NCBI GenBank assembly: GCA_905235155.1
Contig: CAJOKJ010000008.1
Span: forward strand, 62,001-126,000
Length of the DNA stretch: 64,000 nt
DNA from: Candidatus Gastranaerophilales bacterium
GTDB lineage: Bacteria; Cyanobacteriota; Vampirovibrionia; Gastranaerophilales; Gastranaerophilaceae
Direction: 5' to 3'
The translations under genes and the position numbers were made by a program. This document shows, in pieces, positions 7,629 to 15,549 of the stretch. The stretch's first letter is position 1, and the number at the start of each line of letters is the position of its first letter. The notes below the pieces were generated by a model, which worked only from the letters and a program-made list of their open reading frames with translations, did not search any database and had not been told where the DNA came from.

Positions 7629-8955
7629 CAGTTTTTTTAGGTTTTCTACCTCTTGTTTTCTTTTCAACTTTTGGTTCAGCTTCAGCCTCATTTTCGGCCT
7701 CAACTTCTTTTTCAGTTTCTTCTTTTATTTTTTTACTTTTTGTTGTTTTTTTTGTTTTTGAAGTTTTTTCTTCCGGCTCTGCTGCTTCTTCTTTCTTTTT
7801 AAATTCTTCAGGTGCGTCTGCACGATCCGGATTCCATCTGTCTAAGCCCATTTGACTTCTTATCAAGCCTATACCTACGTGTACACGCCATTCATCAATT
7901 TTTAACTGTATAGCAATAATTTTGTGGCAGCCTATTGGTGGTAATGGTAATAATGGTTCATAAAGACTTCTTATTGCCATTAACTGATCAGGTGAAATTG
8001 CCAATTTACGTTTAGGGAACGGTAATTTTGGTAACATCATCTTTTGTCTAATAAGGTTTATTCCAAAAAATACTTTTTTAGGTTCTAATCCTATTTTTTC
8101 ACCGATTACTTCGTGTGCATCCGGATTTGGCAATGGAAGCATTGCTTTATATAATACTTCAATTTGCTCTAACTGCTCTTTGCTTACCAGTAATTGTTTT
8201 TGTTGTTGCGGTCTTTGAGGCCTGTTACCTCCTGGTCTTCGTTGAGCACCGCCCGGTCGGCGTTGTTGGAAGTTATTTTGTGGTCTTCCTGAATTATATC
8301 CGCCTCTTGATTGATATCCGTTTTGTGAACGATTCTGACCGTAATTGCCTCTTTGTTGATATCCGCCTTGATTTCTATCTTGGTAGTTGTTTCTTGGTTG
8401 ATACCCGCCTTGATTTCTATCTTGGTAGTTGTTTCTTGGTTGATACCCGCCTTGATTTCTGTCTTGGTAATTATTTCTTTGTTGGTATCCGCCTTGATTT
8501 CTGTCTTGGTAGTTGTTTCTTGGTTGATACCCGCCTTGATTTCTGTCCTGGTAGTTATTTCTTTGTTGATATCCGCCTTGATTTCTGTCTTGGTAGTTAT
8601 TTCTTGGTTGATACCCGCTTTGATTATAGCTGTTTCTTTGAGGTCTGTCGTAGCCTCCTGAACTGTATCCTCCTGCTGAATATCCGCCTGCACTATACCC
8701 TCCGGAGCTATATCCTCCTGCTGAATATCCGCCGCCTTGAGTGCTATAACCGTTGTCTGAATTGTAGTTTAGATTTTCTTGTTGCTCATTGCTATTTTGC
8801 TCGTCTTGATTATTATGTTCGTGATTATTTGAATCACTACCTGAGCCTGATGGCATCATGTTTTTATCAGGATACAAACAATTAGGACAAATAACTCTCT
8901 TGGGGTTTTTTGTTTCAAATTCTGTTCCGCATTTAATACACTTGTTTACATACAT
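7615..8955 (-). CDS. Zinc-ribbon protein with G/Y/N/Q-rich repeats and a duplicated helical domain
   Basis: I do not recognise this 446-residue protein as a named family. Its parts in order are: a zinc ribbon with CIKC and CPNC within the first 25 residues; an N/Q/S-rich linker; about six GGYSA/GGYSS units; six exact 14-residue repeats of the type GGYQPRNNYQDRNQ; an R/G/Q-rich stretch (QRRPGGAQRRPGGNRP); two related modules of about 55 residues (QLEQIEVLYKAMLPLP and QLMAIRSLYEPLLPLP, each later with GINLIRQKM or GIGLIRSQM); and a long Lys/Glu tail. Such Tyr/Gly/Arg-rich regions often bind RNA and form condensates. Position before rimM and trmD suggests a ribosome- or RNA-related job. This is inference. 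Confidence 0.8.
   Translation of the reverse strand: MYVNKCIKCGTEFETKNPKRVICPNCLYPDKNMMPSGSGSDSNNHEHNNQDEQNSNEQQENLNYNSDNGYSTQGGGYSAGGYSSGGYSAGGYSAGGYSSGGYDRPQRNSYNQSGYQPRNNYQDRNQGGYQQRNNYQDRNQGGYQPRNNYQDRNQGGYQQRNNYQDRNQGGYQPRNNYQDRNQGGYQPRNNYQDRNQGGYQQRGNYGQNRSQNGYQSRGGYNSGRPQNNFQQRRPGGAQRRPGGNRPQRPQQQKQLLVSKEQLEQIEVLYKAMLPLPNPDAHEVIGEKIGLEPKKVFFGINLIRQKMMLPKLPFPKRKLAISPDQLMAIRSLYEPLLPLPPIGCHKIIAIQLKIDEWRVHVGIGLIRSQMGLDRWNPDRADAPEEFKKKEEAAEPEEKTSKTKKTTKSKKIKEETEKEVEAENEAEAEPKVEKKTRGRKPKKTDDEE
8368..8619 (-). repeat. Six coding 42-bp tandem repeats
   Basis: Six uninterrupted 42-base units encode the 14-residue repeat with a Pro/Gln switch at position 5. Differences between units are mostly third-base changes. 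There are no spacers, so this is a coding minisatellite inside the zinc-ribbon gene. Confidence 0.9.
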
Positions 8956-9084
8956 ACGACATGCCTCTTACTAAAATAAAAATTAAATATTAAATCCTCT
9001 CAAAAATAAAGTAACGGACTAATTTCAACTTACAAATATAATATTAACACTAGAATTTTATATATTTATTATACCAGAAAAAAT

Positions 9085-9522
9085 TTATTTTTCCAGCATA
9101 AATGTTACGGGACCGTCATTAATTAGTTCGACATCCATCATTGCACCAAATTTTCCTGTACGTACTTGTATTTCAGACTGTTTTACAATAGTTACAAATT
9201 CTTCATATAAACAGTTAGCAAGTTCAGGTTTTTCTGCTTTATCAAAACTTGGTCGAGTACCCTTTTTACAATCTCCGCAAAGAGTAAACTGGGATACTAT
9301 AAGCATTTCACCTTGAATATCTTTCAATGATTTATTCATTTTGCCGTTTTCGTCTTCAAAAATTCTTAAGTTTATAATTTTATCTGCAAGTTTTACTGCA
9401 TTATCTCGGTTATCACCCTTTTCTACACCTAAAAGAGCCAGTATCCCTTTATTTATTTGTGAATGTATTTTACCGTCAATTGTAACTGAGGCTCTTTTAA
9501 CCCTTTGTATTAAGCATTTCAT
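9085..9522 (-). CDS. dtd: D-aminoacyl-tRNA deacylase Dtd
   Basis: Dtd removes D-amino acids and glycine mis-charged onto tRNA. The signature pair is present: VSQFTLCGD (residues about 76-84) with the active-site threonine, and the ending NDGPVTFML containing the cross-subunit Gly-Pro motif. Length (145 aa) is exact for the family. AGG lies eight bases before the ATG. The gene stands alone between the zinc-ribbon operon and the rlmN operon, all on the minus strand. Confidence 0.96.
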   Translation of the reverse strand: MKCLIQRVKRASVTIDGKIHSQINKGILALLGVEKGDNRDNAVKLADKIINLRIFEDENGKMNKSLKDIQGEMLIVSQFTLCGDCKKGTRPSFDKAEKPELANCLYEEFVTIVKQSEIQVRTGKFGAMMDVELINDGPVTFMLEK

Positions 9523-9664
9523 TTAATTTACCTGCCTTTTTCAATTTTGCGTTAATGATTTACCTGTTTTCAGTAATTTATATGCTTATTATGCTAAATA
9601 AGATTAATATTTTCTTTTAACTTATATTTTAGATTTTATATCTGAAATAGGATTATTTAAGTAC

Positions 9665-10683
9665 TTAAACTTTTCCTCTTAATTGACCGCAAGCCGCATC
9701 TATGTCTGCTCCTCTTTCTAATCTTACGGTAACTTTTTTACCTGAGTGTTCAAGTATGTATTTGAATTTCATAATAGCGTTATTTGAAGGCTTTTTGTAA
9801 TCATTTTCTGTAACAGGATTATAAGGAATAAGATTTATGTTGCATTTTATCCCGTGTAAAAGTTCTGCAAGATTTTTTGCACAATCAAATGTATCGGTTA
9901 AATCTTTTATTAGCAAATATTCTATTGTTACCTTCCTGCAATTTCAAAATATTTATCCAAAGCTTTTTTCACTTCTGCAATTGGATATTTTTTGTTTATT
10001 GGCATTATTTTATTTCTTATATCATCTGTTGGTGCGTGTAATGACCAAGCAAGAGTAGATTGATTGTTTGCTTTTGCAAATTCCGTAATTTTAGGTGCAA
10101 TTCCGCTTGTTGATACGGTGATTCTTCTTGACCCTATTTGACATTCCGTATTTAAAATTTCAATTGCTTGTATAACGTTATCAAGATTTAATAACGGTTC
10201 ACCTTGTCCCATAAATACGACATTAGTAACTTTTAGTCCGGTATCTCTTTGTATTGTGAGAACTTGCTCAACTATTTCCGATGCTGTCAAATTACGTTTA
10301 AAACCACCTTTGCCTGTTGCACAAAATGAACAATTTACGGCACAACCTACTTGTGAGCTTACGCATGCTGTAAGGTTTGCACGGTTGTCAAATCGCATTA
10401 ATACTGTTTCTACACATTCTCCATCGGTGTATTCAACAAGATATTTGATAGTGCCGTCTTTACTTACTTGTTTTCTTTTTATTTTTGTTTCTGTTACCGT
10501 TGCTATGTTTTTTAATTCTTCTCTGAATTTTACGGATAAATTTGTCATTTCGTCAATATCAGATACTGATTTTAAGTAAATCCAATTTTGAATTTGCTTT
10601 GCTCTATATTTAGAAGCTTTTATTTCTTCCATAAGTCTTTCTAATTCTGCAATATTTTTACCAGATAGGACAATTTTATCCAT
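9665..10683 (-). pseudogene. rlmN: 23S rRNA/tRNA methyltransferase RlmN, frameshifted
   Basis: RlmN is a radical-SAM enzyme that methylates A2503 of 23S rRNA and A37 of some tRNAs. The first 251 residues contain the cluster motif CAVNCSFCATG, the SAM-binding VVFMGQGEPLLN and WSLHAP. The frame then hits TAA right after EIAGR, near 9930-9936. One base out of register the protein continues as VTIEYLLIKDLTDT through INLIPYNP to the conserved ending GADIDAACGQLRG. A one-base loss fits: 1019 bases becomes 340 codons with one base added. All key residues are otherwise intact. Either a sequence error or a recent mutation is possible. Its start shares a base with the trpB stop (TAATG). Confidence 0.85.
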
Positions 10684-11891
10684 TATTGCTCCATTAATTT
10701 TAGTAATCTGTCAGTATCTTTATCGCCTCTGCCTGAGATGTTTACAACAATAATATCATCTTTATTTGTCATTGGCATTAATTTTTCCAAATATGCAACT
10801 GCGTGAGAGCTTTCTATTGCAGGTATAATTCCTTCGTATTCAGATAATAGTTTAAAGCCTTCAATAGCCTCTTTATCTGTTATTCCTTCATATTTTGCAC
10901 GCCCTGTTTTATATAAATAACAATGTTCAGGACCGCATCCCGGATAATCCAAGCCTGCGGAAATTGAATAAGATGCTTTTACATTATCATTTTCATCTGT
11001 TAGTACGTATTGCCTGAAGCCGTTAAATACTTTTATTTTTCCTCTATTGAGGCTTGCTGCTGTTTTTTGTGAGTTTAAGCCTTCACCTGCTGCTTCTAAG
11101 CCTATCAATTTTACGTCAGTATCGTCTATAAAAGAGTAGAAACATCCTATTGCATTGCTTCCGCCTCCTATACATGCAATGACATAATTTGGTAATTTGC
11201 CTTCGATTTTCAATATTTGTTCTTTTATTTCCGCACCTATTATTGATTGGAAAAATCTAACCATTTTTGGATAAGGGTGAGGGCCTACTGCTGAACCTAA
11301 TATATAGAATACATCGTTTGCGTGTTCCTGCCAATAATTACTTGCTGCTTCACAGGCATCGGCAAGTGTTTTTGTCCCTGTTTCCACGCTTGTTACTTTT
11401 GCACCTAATAATTTCATTCGTTGAACATTTGAAGATTGTCTTTTAATGTCTTCGGCACCCATAAAAATTTCACATTCCATTTTAAGCAATGCCGCTGCTG
11501 TTGCCGTTGCTACACCGTGTTGCCCTGCACCTGTTTCTGCTATAATTCTTTTTGCACCCATTTTTTTTGCCAGCAGTGCTTGACCAAGTACATTGTTTAT
11601 TTTATGTGCTCCGGTGTGATTTAAATCTTCTCGTTTTAAATAGATTTTTCCTTTTCCGTATTTTTCTGTTAATCTTTTTGCAAAATAAAGCGGAGTTGGG
11701 CGACCTGAATATTCTACAAGCAAGTCATATAGCTCATGCAAAAATTTATCGTCATTTTTGATTTCTTCAAACGCTTTGTCTAAATTTTCAAGCACAGGCT
11801 TAAATTCTTCTCTTACATACGCTCCGCCGAATTCTCCAAAAAATCCTTCTTTGTCAGGCAAGTTGTACTTTGTTAATGATTTTATAAACAT
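10683..11891 (-). CDS. trpB: Tryptophan synthase beta chain
   Basis: TrpB joins indole and serine to make tryptophan using PLP. The cofactor lysine lies in HTGAHKINN (K97), and the phosphate-binding glycine loop is GGGSNAIG near residue 241. Length (402 aa) and the start [16 protein letters not shown] are typical of the TrpB1 type that normally partners TrpA. No trpA or other trp gene is in this window; the neighbours are a ykgJ-like gene and rlmN. It may use TrpA encoded elsewhere or salvage indole. Confidence 0.97.
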   Translation of the reverse strand: MFIKSLTKYNLPDKEGFFGEFGGAYVREEFKPVLENLDKAFEEIKNDDKFLHELYDLLVEYSGRPTPLYFAKRLTEKYGKGKIYLKREDLNHTGAHKINNVLGQALLAKKMGAKRIIAETGAGQHGVATATAAALLKMECEIFMGAEDIKRQSSNVQRMKLLGAKVTSVETGTKTLADACEAASNYWQEHANDVFYILGSAVGPHPYPKMVRFFQSIIGAEIKEQILKIEGKLPNYVIACIGGGSNAIGCFYSFIDDTDVKLIGLEAAGEGLNSQKTAASLNRGKIKVFNGFRQYVLTDENDNVKASYSISAGLDYPGCGPEHCYLYKTGRAKYEGITDKEAIEGFKLLSEYEGIIPAIESSHAVAYLEKLMPMTNKDDIIVVNISGRGDKDTDRLLKLMEQ

Positions 11892-11893
11892 TT

Positions 11894-12508
11894 TTAAATA
11901 TTTCCTTTTTCAAATTCTTTTCTAAAATGTTCTCTGATTTCTGTCATTGCACGAATAGTAAGAACTATTTTTTGAATGCTCTCGTGCCAGCCTATATATG
12001 AACACGTCGGATGAAGCATTTGTATAGGATTATCAGGATAATCTCTGCATATATCAGGTCTGTTTTCGTAATCGGAACATTTGTTATCATTTGTTACTTT
12101 TTTGCAATGATAATAATATACTTTTTCACCGGATTCTCTTAGCAGCTGTATATAGAGCGGAAATTCCCTTTCTGCATCTTCTTCTTTTTCATAAGGTGAA
12201 AATGTTGAAATGTATTCTTTTGCAAATCTATCTCCACGTGAGGCTTTTTCAAGTAACTGAGATGGTGAAAATTCGCTTATTGCAAGGCGACAGCATGCTC
12301 CGCACATTTTGCAATTAAAGTTTTTTCTTCTCTCCAGAACAAGTTTTTTCTGTAATTGAATATGTTTTTCTACTTCATTATCAAGATAATTTTTAATTTC
12401 TTCGTGCTTTAGGCTGTTAATTTCTCCTTGCATAGCACTTAATACTGACACAAATATTTCTCTGTATTGTTTAATTAATTGTTCGTAATGTTCTTTAAGT
12501 TTGTCCAT
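11894..12508 (-). CDS. YkgJ-family cysteine-cluster protein
   Basis: The 204-residue cytosolic protein has [12 protein letters not shown] near residue 68, then [20 protein letters not shown] further on, the arrangement of the YkgJ (UPF0153) family predicted to bind zinc or an iron-sulfur cluster. A long N-terminal helix rich in Lys and Glu precedes it, and an [11 protein letters not shown] helix ends it. Function in this family is unknown. It begins at a leaderless-type promoter and leads the operon ykgJ-trpB-rlmN with a two-base gap to trpB. Confidence 0.8.
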   Translation of the reverse strand: MDKLKEHYEQLIKQYREIFVSVLSAMQGEINSLKHEEIKNYLDNEVEKHIQLQKKLVLERRKNFNCKMCGACCRLAISEFSPSQLLEKASRGDRFAKEYISTFSPYEKEEDAEREFPLYIQLLRESGEKVYYYHCKKVTNDNKCSDYENRPDICRDYPDNPIQMLHPTCSYIGWHESIQKIVLTIRAMTEIREHFRKEFEKGNI

Positions 12509-12543
12509 ATTGTTATATTACCATAAATTGCTTAACTTACCAA
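12509..12543 (-). promoter_or_regulatory. Promoter of the ykgJ-like/trpB/rlmN operon; leaderless
   Basis: On the minus strand TTGGTA, 17 bases, then TAATAT, which sits exactly six bases before the ATG at 12508. No Shine-Dalgarno can fit. Confidence 0.7.
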
Positions 12544-12594
12544 TGAAAAATTTTGTTTTTTTGAAATATACTTTCACAAAAGAAAGGAGTTTTT

Positions 12595-12996
12595 ATGACC
12601 GAAAAATTAGAATTATACAGATGTAGCGTATGTAAAAATTTAGTTGAAGTTTTGTCTTGTGGAAATGGTGAACTCGTTTGTTGCGGAAAACCAATGGAAT
12701 TAATTAATATAAATGAGTCGGATTTGCAAGATTTAAATGATAAACATGTGCCTGTTATTGAAAAAACTATTGAAGGTTTTACAATTAGGGTAGGTGCAAA
12801 TGTTCATCCTATGACAAATGAACATCATATTGATTTTATTCAGGCTATATCAAAAGATTTTAAATATGTTAAAACAAAATTCTTATCCGTTGAAGAAGTA
12901 CCGGAGTTGAACATAAAATGTAAATGTGAAAATTCTGTATGGGCAAGAGCATTGTGTAATATTCACGGTTTATTTAAAAAGGAATTTGATGAATAA
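12595..12996 (+). CDS. dfx: Desulfoferrodoxin (superoxide reductase, two-iron type)
   Basis: The enzyme reduces superoxide to peroxide without making oxygen, a defence typical of anaerobes. The N-terminal desulforedoxin domain has C10, C13, C29 and C30 as rubredoxin-like ligands. The catalytic domain has H51, H71, H77, C121 and H124, matching the square-pyramidal Fe site. The conserved E-K-H motif reads D-K-H here, with Asp49 in place of the usual Glu. AGGAG precedes the ATG at good spacing. It is monocistronic, closed by a strong terminator. Confidence 0.95.
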   Translation: MTEKLELYRCSVCKNLVEVLSCGNGELVCCGKPMELININESDLQDLNDKHVPVIEKTIEGFTIRVGANVHPMTNEHHIDFIQAISKDFKYVKTKFLSVEEVPELNIKCKCENSVWARALCNIHGLFKKEFDE

Positions 12997-13036
12997 AAAA
13001 AATGGCTCATTTTGTTAAATGAGCCATTTTTTATTT
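12996..13036. terminator. Bidirectional terminator between dfx and the Met-rich paralog
   Basis: AATGGCTCATTT pairs perfectly with AAATGAGCCATT around a four-base loop, with an A-run before and a T-run after. It can stop both dfx and the convergent minus-strand gene. Confidence 0.88.
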
Positions 13037-13048
13037 TTCTATCAGTTA

Positions 13049-13777
13049 TTATTTTTTGCCTTTGCCGATTAAGAAGCCTCCAACAGCAACAAGACCACTC
13101 AATAAACCTCCAACTATATTACCTGCAACAGTTGATGCCTTAGAACCTGTTGTTTGTTTTGCACCTGTAATGTAAGCAATATTTTCGTCTGCTGTTGTTT
13201 TGTTTCCGAAACCGAATGTTAGAACTTGTTTTATACCTGAAACAAATGAACTGCTTGAGTTTGCTCTTATGTCATCTGTCATATATGTACCTGTAACTTG
13301 TGCATATACTTGGTCTGCATATTGTTTTGCAGATAAAAGTTTTTCATCTTCAGAACCTTGCATTTGTGAACCATAAGCAGATTTTATTGTTTGTATAAGT
13401 TTATCGTATTCTGTTCTTATGTTATCTTGGTTGTTTTGTTTGATTTGTTCTGCCAAAATTCTTGCTTGTCTTTCAATGCTTCCGTTTTGAGCTTGCATTT
13501 GGAATTGAGCATTGTTTTGATTTTTAAATCCTGCTACTTGACGACTAACACCAAAATTATCCCATTGTTGAATGTTGTCCATATATTGTTTTTGATTGTT
13601 AAATCCGCCAATCAAACCAAAATTGCCTAAACCTGTATACATGCCCTGCATCATTGGCATACCTGATGCTATTGGTGATGTCATTCCTGAATTAAAACTC
13701 ATTAAAGGAGCATTCATCATTGCATCTGCATTAAGCGATGTCATATATGGATTCATCATTCCGTAATTTGTAACCAT
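13049..13777 (-). CDS. Met-rich, glycine-zipper protein of unknown function, copy 1
   Basis: I do not recognise the family. The N-terminal 60 residues are rich in Met, Asn, Gly and Pro. A conserved core follows (NIQQWDNFGV, RQVAGFKNQNNAQFQMQAQN, GSIERQ), then a predicted coiled-coil helix and YMTDDIRANSSSSFVSGIKQ. The protein ends in a hydrophobic glycine-zipper helix (VGGLLSGLVAVGGFLIG) and a short basic tail. No Sec signal is present. The start is uncertain: ATG 13777 has a GGAGG fourteen bases upstream, and a TTG at 13798 is in frame. It is a paralog of the gene at 13995-14669; some DNA blocks of about 80 bp are nearly identical. A membrane-inserting or exported structural role is a guess. 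Confidence 0.8.
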   Translation of the reverse strand: MVTNYGMMNPYMTSLNADAMMNAPLMSFNSGMTSPIASGMPMMQGMYTGLGNFGLIGGFNNQKQYMDNIQQWDNFGVSRQVAGFKNQNNAQFQMQAQNGSIERQARILAEQIKQNNQDNIRTEYDKLIQTIKSAYGSQMQGSEDEKLLSAKQYADQVYAQVTGTYMTDDIRANSSSSFVSGIKQVLTFGFGNKTTADENIAYITGAKQTTGSKASTVAGNIVGGLLSGLVAVGGFLIGKGKK

Positions 13778-13848
13778 TTCTTTTTTTTTAGCCTCCAATA
13801 TCTCGTGTGTGTTTTAAACCATTTAACCAAACTGTAAGTATATTGCTT

Positions 13849-13919
13849 TTAATATCCTTACAATTAAATAAAGTATTTCAAAAGGTAATAATTGCCATGT
13901 TTTCAGACATTTGTTAAGT
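13849..13919 (-). promoter_or_regulatory. Conserved leader, copy 1
   Basis: This block aligns without gaps to 14749-14819, exactly 900 bp away. Conserved words on the minus strand are ACTTAACAAAT, AAAACATGGCAATT and TGTAAGGATATTAA. It probably holds the promoter and 5' UTR of copy 1. Confidence 0.6.
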
Positions 13920-13926
13920 AATGTAA

Positions 13927-13962
13927 AGGAAACAGCAAAACCAATTTATAATTGATTTTGCT
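13927..13962 (-). terminator. Terminator-like hairpin after paralog copy 2
   Basis: A 13-bp stem with one mismatch (CAGCAAAATCAAT against ATTGGTTTTGCTG) follows the stop of the copy 2 gene on the minus strand. The T-tract after it is imperfect. Confidence 0.5.
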
Positions 13963-13994
13963 GTAATGGTTTACACTTGATTTTATATTTTGCG

Positions 13995-14669
13995 TTATTT
14001 TTTTATTGCATGTTTGCCTAATAAGAAAGCACCGACTGCAACAACACCGCCTAAAATACCGCCAACAATGTTACCTGTAACTTTAGATGCTTTAGAACCT
14101 GTTGTTTGTTTAGCACCTGAAATCATTGCAATATTTTCATCTGCTGTTGTTCTGTTTCCAAAACCGAAAGATAGAACTTGTTTGATACCTGAAACGAATG
14201 AACTGCTTGAATTTGCTCTGATATCATCAGTCATGTATGAACCTGTCATTTGAGCATAAATTTGGTCTGCATATTGTTTCAAAGTTAATTCTTTATCTTC
14301 TTCGTTACCTTGAATTTGTGAACCGTATGTTGCTTTAATTGCTTGTAAAAGTTTTTGATATTCTGCTTTTACGTTGTCTTGATTATTTTCTTTAATTTCT
14401 GATAAAATTCTAACTTGTCTTTCAATGCTTCCGTTTTGAGCTTGCATTTGGAATTGAGCATTGTTTTGGTTTTTAAATCCTGCTACTTGACGGTTAACTC
14501 CAAAATTATCCCATTGTTGAATATTTTGCATTTGTTGTTGAGGGTTAAATCCGGTAAGACCTCCAACCATGCCATATCCCATACCCATATTTGTATATGG
14601 ATTTAGAAGTGGAGCATCCATCATGTTACCCATCATGTATGGATTCATCATTCCAAAATTAACTGTCAT
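13995..14669 (-). CDS. Met-rich, glycine-zipper protein of unknown function, copy 2
   Basis: This 224-residue paralog of the gene downstream has the same order: a Met/Asn/Pro/Gly-rich head (GMMNPYMMGNMMDAPLLNPY), the NIQQWDNFGVNRQVAGFKNQ core, a helical middle, YMTDDIRANSSSSFVSGIKQ, GAKQTTGSKAS, and a C-terminal hydrophobic zipper (IVGGILGGVVAVGAFLLG) with a basic end. GGAGG lies eight bases before the ATG, which supports the start. There is no signal peptide. The C-terminal helix could insert into membranes. Each copy has its own leader and terminator, so they look like independent transcription units. Function is unknown. Confidence 0.82.
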   Translation of the reverse strand: MTVNFGMMNPYMMGNMMDAPLLNPYTNMGMGYGMVGGLTGFNPQQQMQNIQQWDNFGVNRQVAGFKNQNNAQFQMQAQNGSIERQVRILSEIKENNQDNVKAEYQKLLQAIKATYGSQIQGNEEDKELTLKQYADQIYAQMTGSYMTDDIRANSSSSFVSGIKQVLSFGFGNRTTADENIAMISGAKQTTGSKASKVTGNIVGGILGGVVAVGAFLLGKHAIKK

Positions 14670-14748
14670 TTGTTAAACCTCCAATAACTTTCGTTATTTA
14701 TCGTGTAAACCATTAAACCATTCGTAAAATTATTAAAATATTTGTATC

Positions 14749-14819
14749 TTAATATCCTTACATTTCTATAAAGTTTTTTGTAATTCAAGAATTGCCATGT
14801 TTTTGACGATTTGTTAAGT
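14749..14819 (-). promoter_or_regulatory. Conserved leader, copy 2
   Basis: Gap-free counterpart of 13849-13919. Both copies place a short open frame starting ATGGCAATT (6 or 10 codons) inside the leader. Whether it is translated is unknown. Confidence 0.6.
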
Positions 14820-14831
14820 TTTGTTAAAATA

Positions 14832-14869
14832 AAAAAAGACCCTCTGTTCAAATCGCATAAAACAGAGGG
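14832..14869 (-). terminator. Orphan terminator upstream of paralog copy 2
   Basis: On the minus strand CCCTCTGTT, a 12-base loop, AACAGAGGG and then a T-rich tail. No coding gene lies upstream on this strand before the divergent promoter at 14930-14959, so it may end a small RNA of under about 100 bases or be a leftover. Confidence 0.7.
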
Positions 14870-14929
14870 ATTAATCAGTAAAAGAGACATCACTGATATT
14901 GTTGCATATTTTTTTATATATTTCCACTA

Positions 14930-14965
14930 TTGGACGATGAAAAATATTTAATTTATAATTTTGCT
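14930..14965 (+). promoter_or_regulatory. Promoter of the first TPR gene; leaderless
   Basis: TTGGAC (14930-14935), 18 bases, TATAAT (14954-14959), then six bases (TTTGCT) and ATG 14966. The fit to a sigma-70 promoter is strong, and no ribosome site is possible. Confidence 0.75.
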
Positions 14966-15535
14966 ATGAAAAGGTTAGTATTAATTTTAGTTTGTATTAT
15001 TTTTTGTTCGATTGCCAGTGCGGAAGAAATGACTAAATCTCAGCAGGCTGTGGCATATTATAATGACAATAATATAGAAGGTGCAATTAATGTTTTAAAG
15101 GGTATTCCCGAAAGTGATAAAACGGCTGAAGATTGGCTTTTAATGGGAAATCTTTTGCAGGATAAAAATCAAAAAGCAGAGGCTGTTTTTATGTTGAAGC
15201 GTGCTATTTTGGTTGATAAAAATTATTATAAGCCTTATTTTAATCTGGCAAATATATATTTAGATGAGGAACGTCCTTTGATGGCAATTGATAATTATAA
15301 AACAGTTATAAAATTAAAACATGATTTTCCTTATGCTTATTACAACATGGGCTGTGCATATTTAAAAACAGGTGATTATAAGAAAGCAAAGAGGTGTTTT
15401 GCTAAGGCTGTTGAATTAAAAAATACAGAGCCTGATTTTCAGTATAATTTAGCATATTGTTATAAAAAATTAAATAATTCAAAGTTAGCAAACAGGCACT
15501 TGGAATTTTACAATAAGCTTATGGAAAATCGTTAA
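14966..15535 (+). CDS. Secreted TPR protein
   Basis: The 189-residue protein starts with a signal peptide (MKRLVLILVCIIFCSIASA, cleavage near AEE). About four tetratricopeptide units follow, for example EDWLLMGNLLQDKNQKAEAV, YKPYFNLANIYLDEERPLMA, YAYYNMGCAYLKTGDYKKA and DFQYNLAYCYKKLNNSKLA. It should act as a periplasmic or surface protein-interaction scaffold. I chose the ATG immediately after the promoter and signal-peptide boundary; an ATG 36 bases upstream would add residues that spoil the signal peptide. The partner is unknown. Confidence 0.82.
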   Translation: MKRLVLILVCIIFCSIASAEEMTKSQQAVAYYNDNNIEGAINVLKGIPESDKTAEDWLLMGNLLQDKNQKAEAVFMLKRAILVDKNYYKPYFNLANIYLDEERPLMAIDNYKTVIKLKHDFPYAYYNMGCAYLKTGDYKKAKRCFAKAVELKNTEPDFQYNLAYCYKKLNNSKLANRHLEFYNKLMENR

Positions 15536-15549
15536 ATTTAATAAAATAG

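Noticed and set aside
7629-7703. A lysine/arginine-rich N-terminal extension of RimM
   Set aside because: It lies out of frame inside the end of the preceding gene, and the standard family start is at 7628.
8368-8619. CRISPR-like regular repeats
   Set aside because: The units are directly adjacent with no spacers and encode a 14-residue protein repeat.
8115-8885. A 256-codon open frame on the plus strand through the repeat gene
   Set aside because: It is antisense to the zinc-ribbon/repeat gene, and its repeated residues simply mirror the 42-bp units. It has no ribosome site.
8955-9085. A terminator between dtd and the zinc-ribbon gene
   Set aside because: The T-rich CCAG repeats are direct, not inverted, so no stable stem forms.
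9928-9945. Programmed -1 frameshift in rlmN
   Set aside because: No canonical slippery heptamer or stimulatory hairpin is seen, so a one-base loss is more likely.
14666-14893. A 75-codon minus-strand frame upstream of paralog copy 2
   Set aside because: It covers the terminator and the conserved leader and has no coding features.
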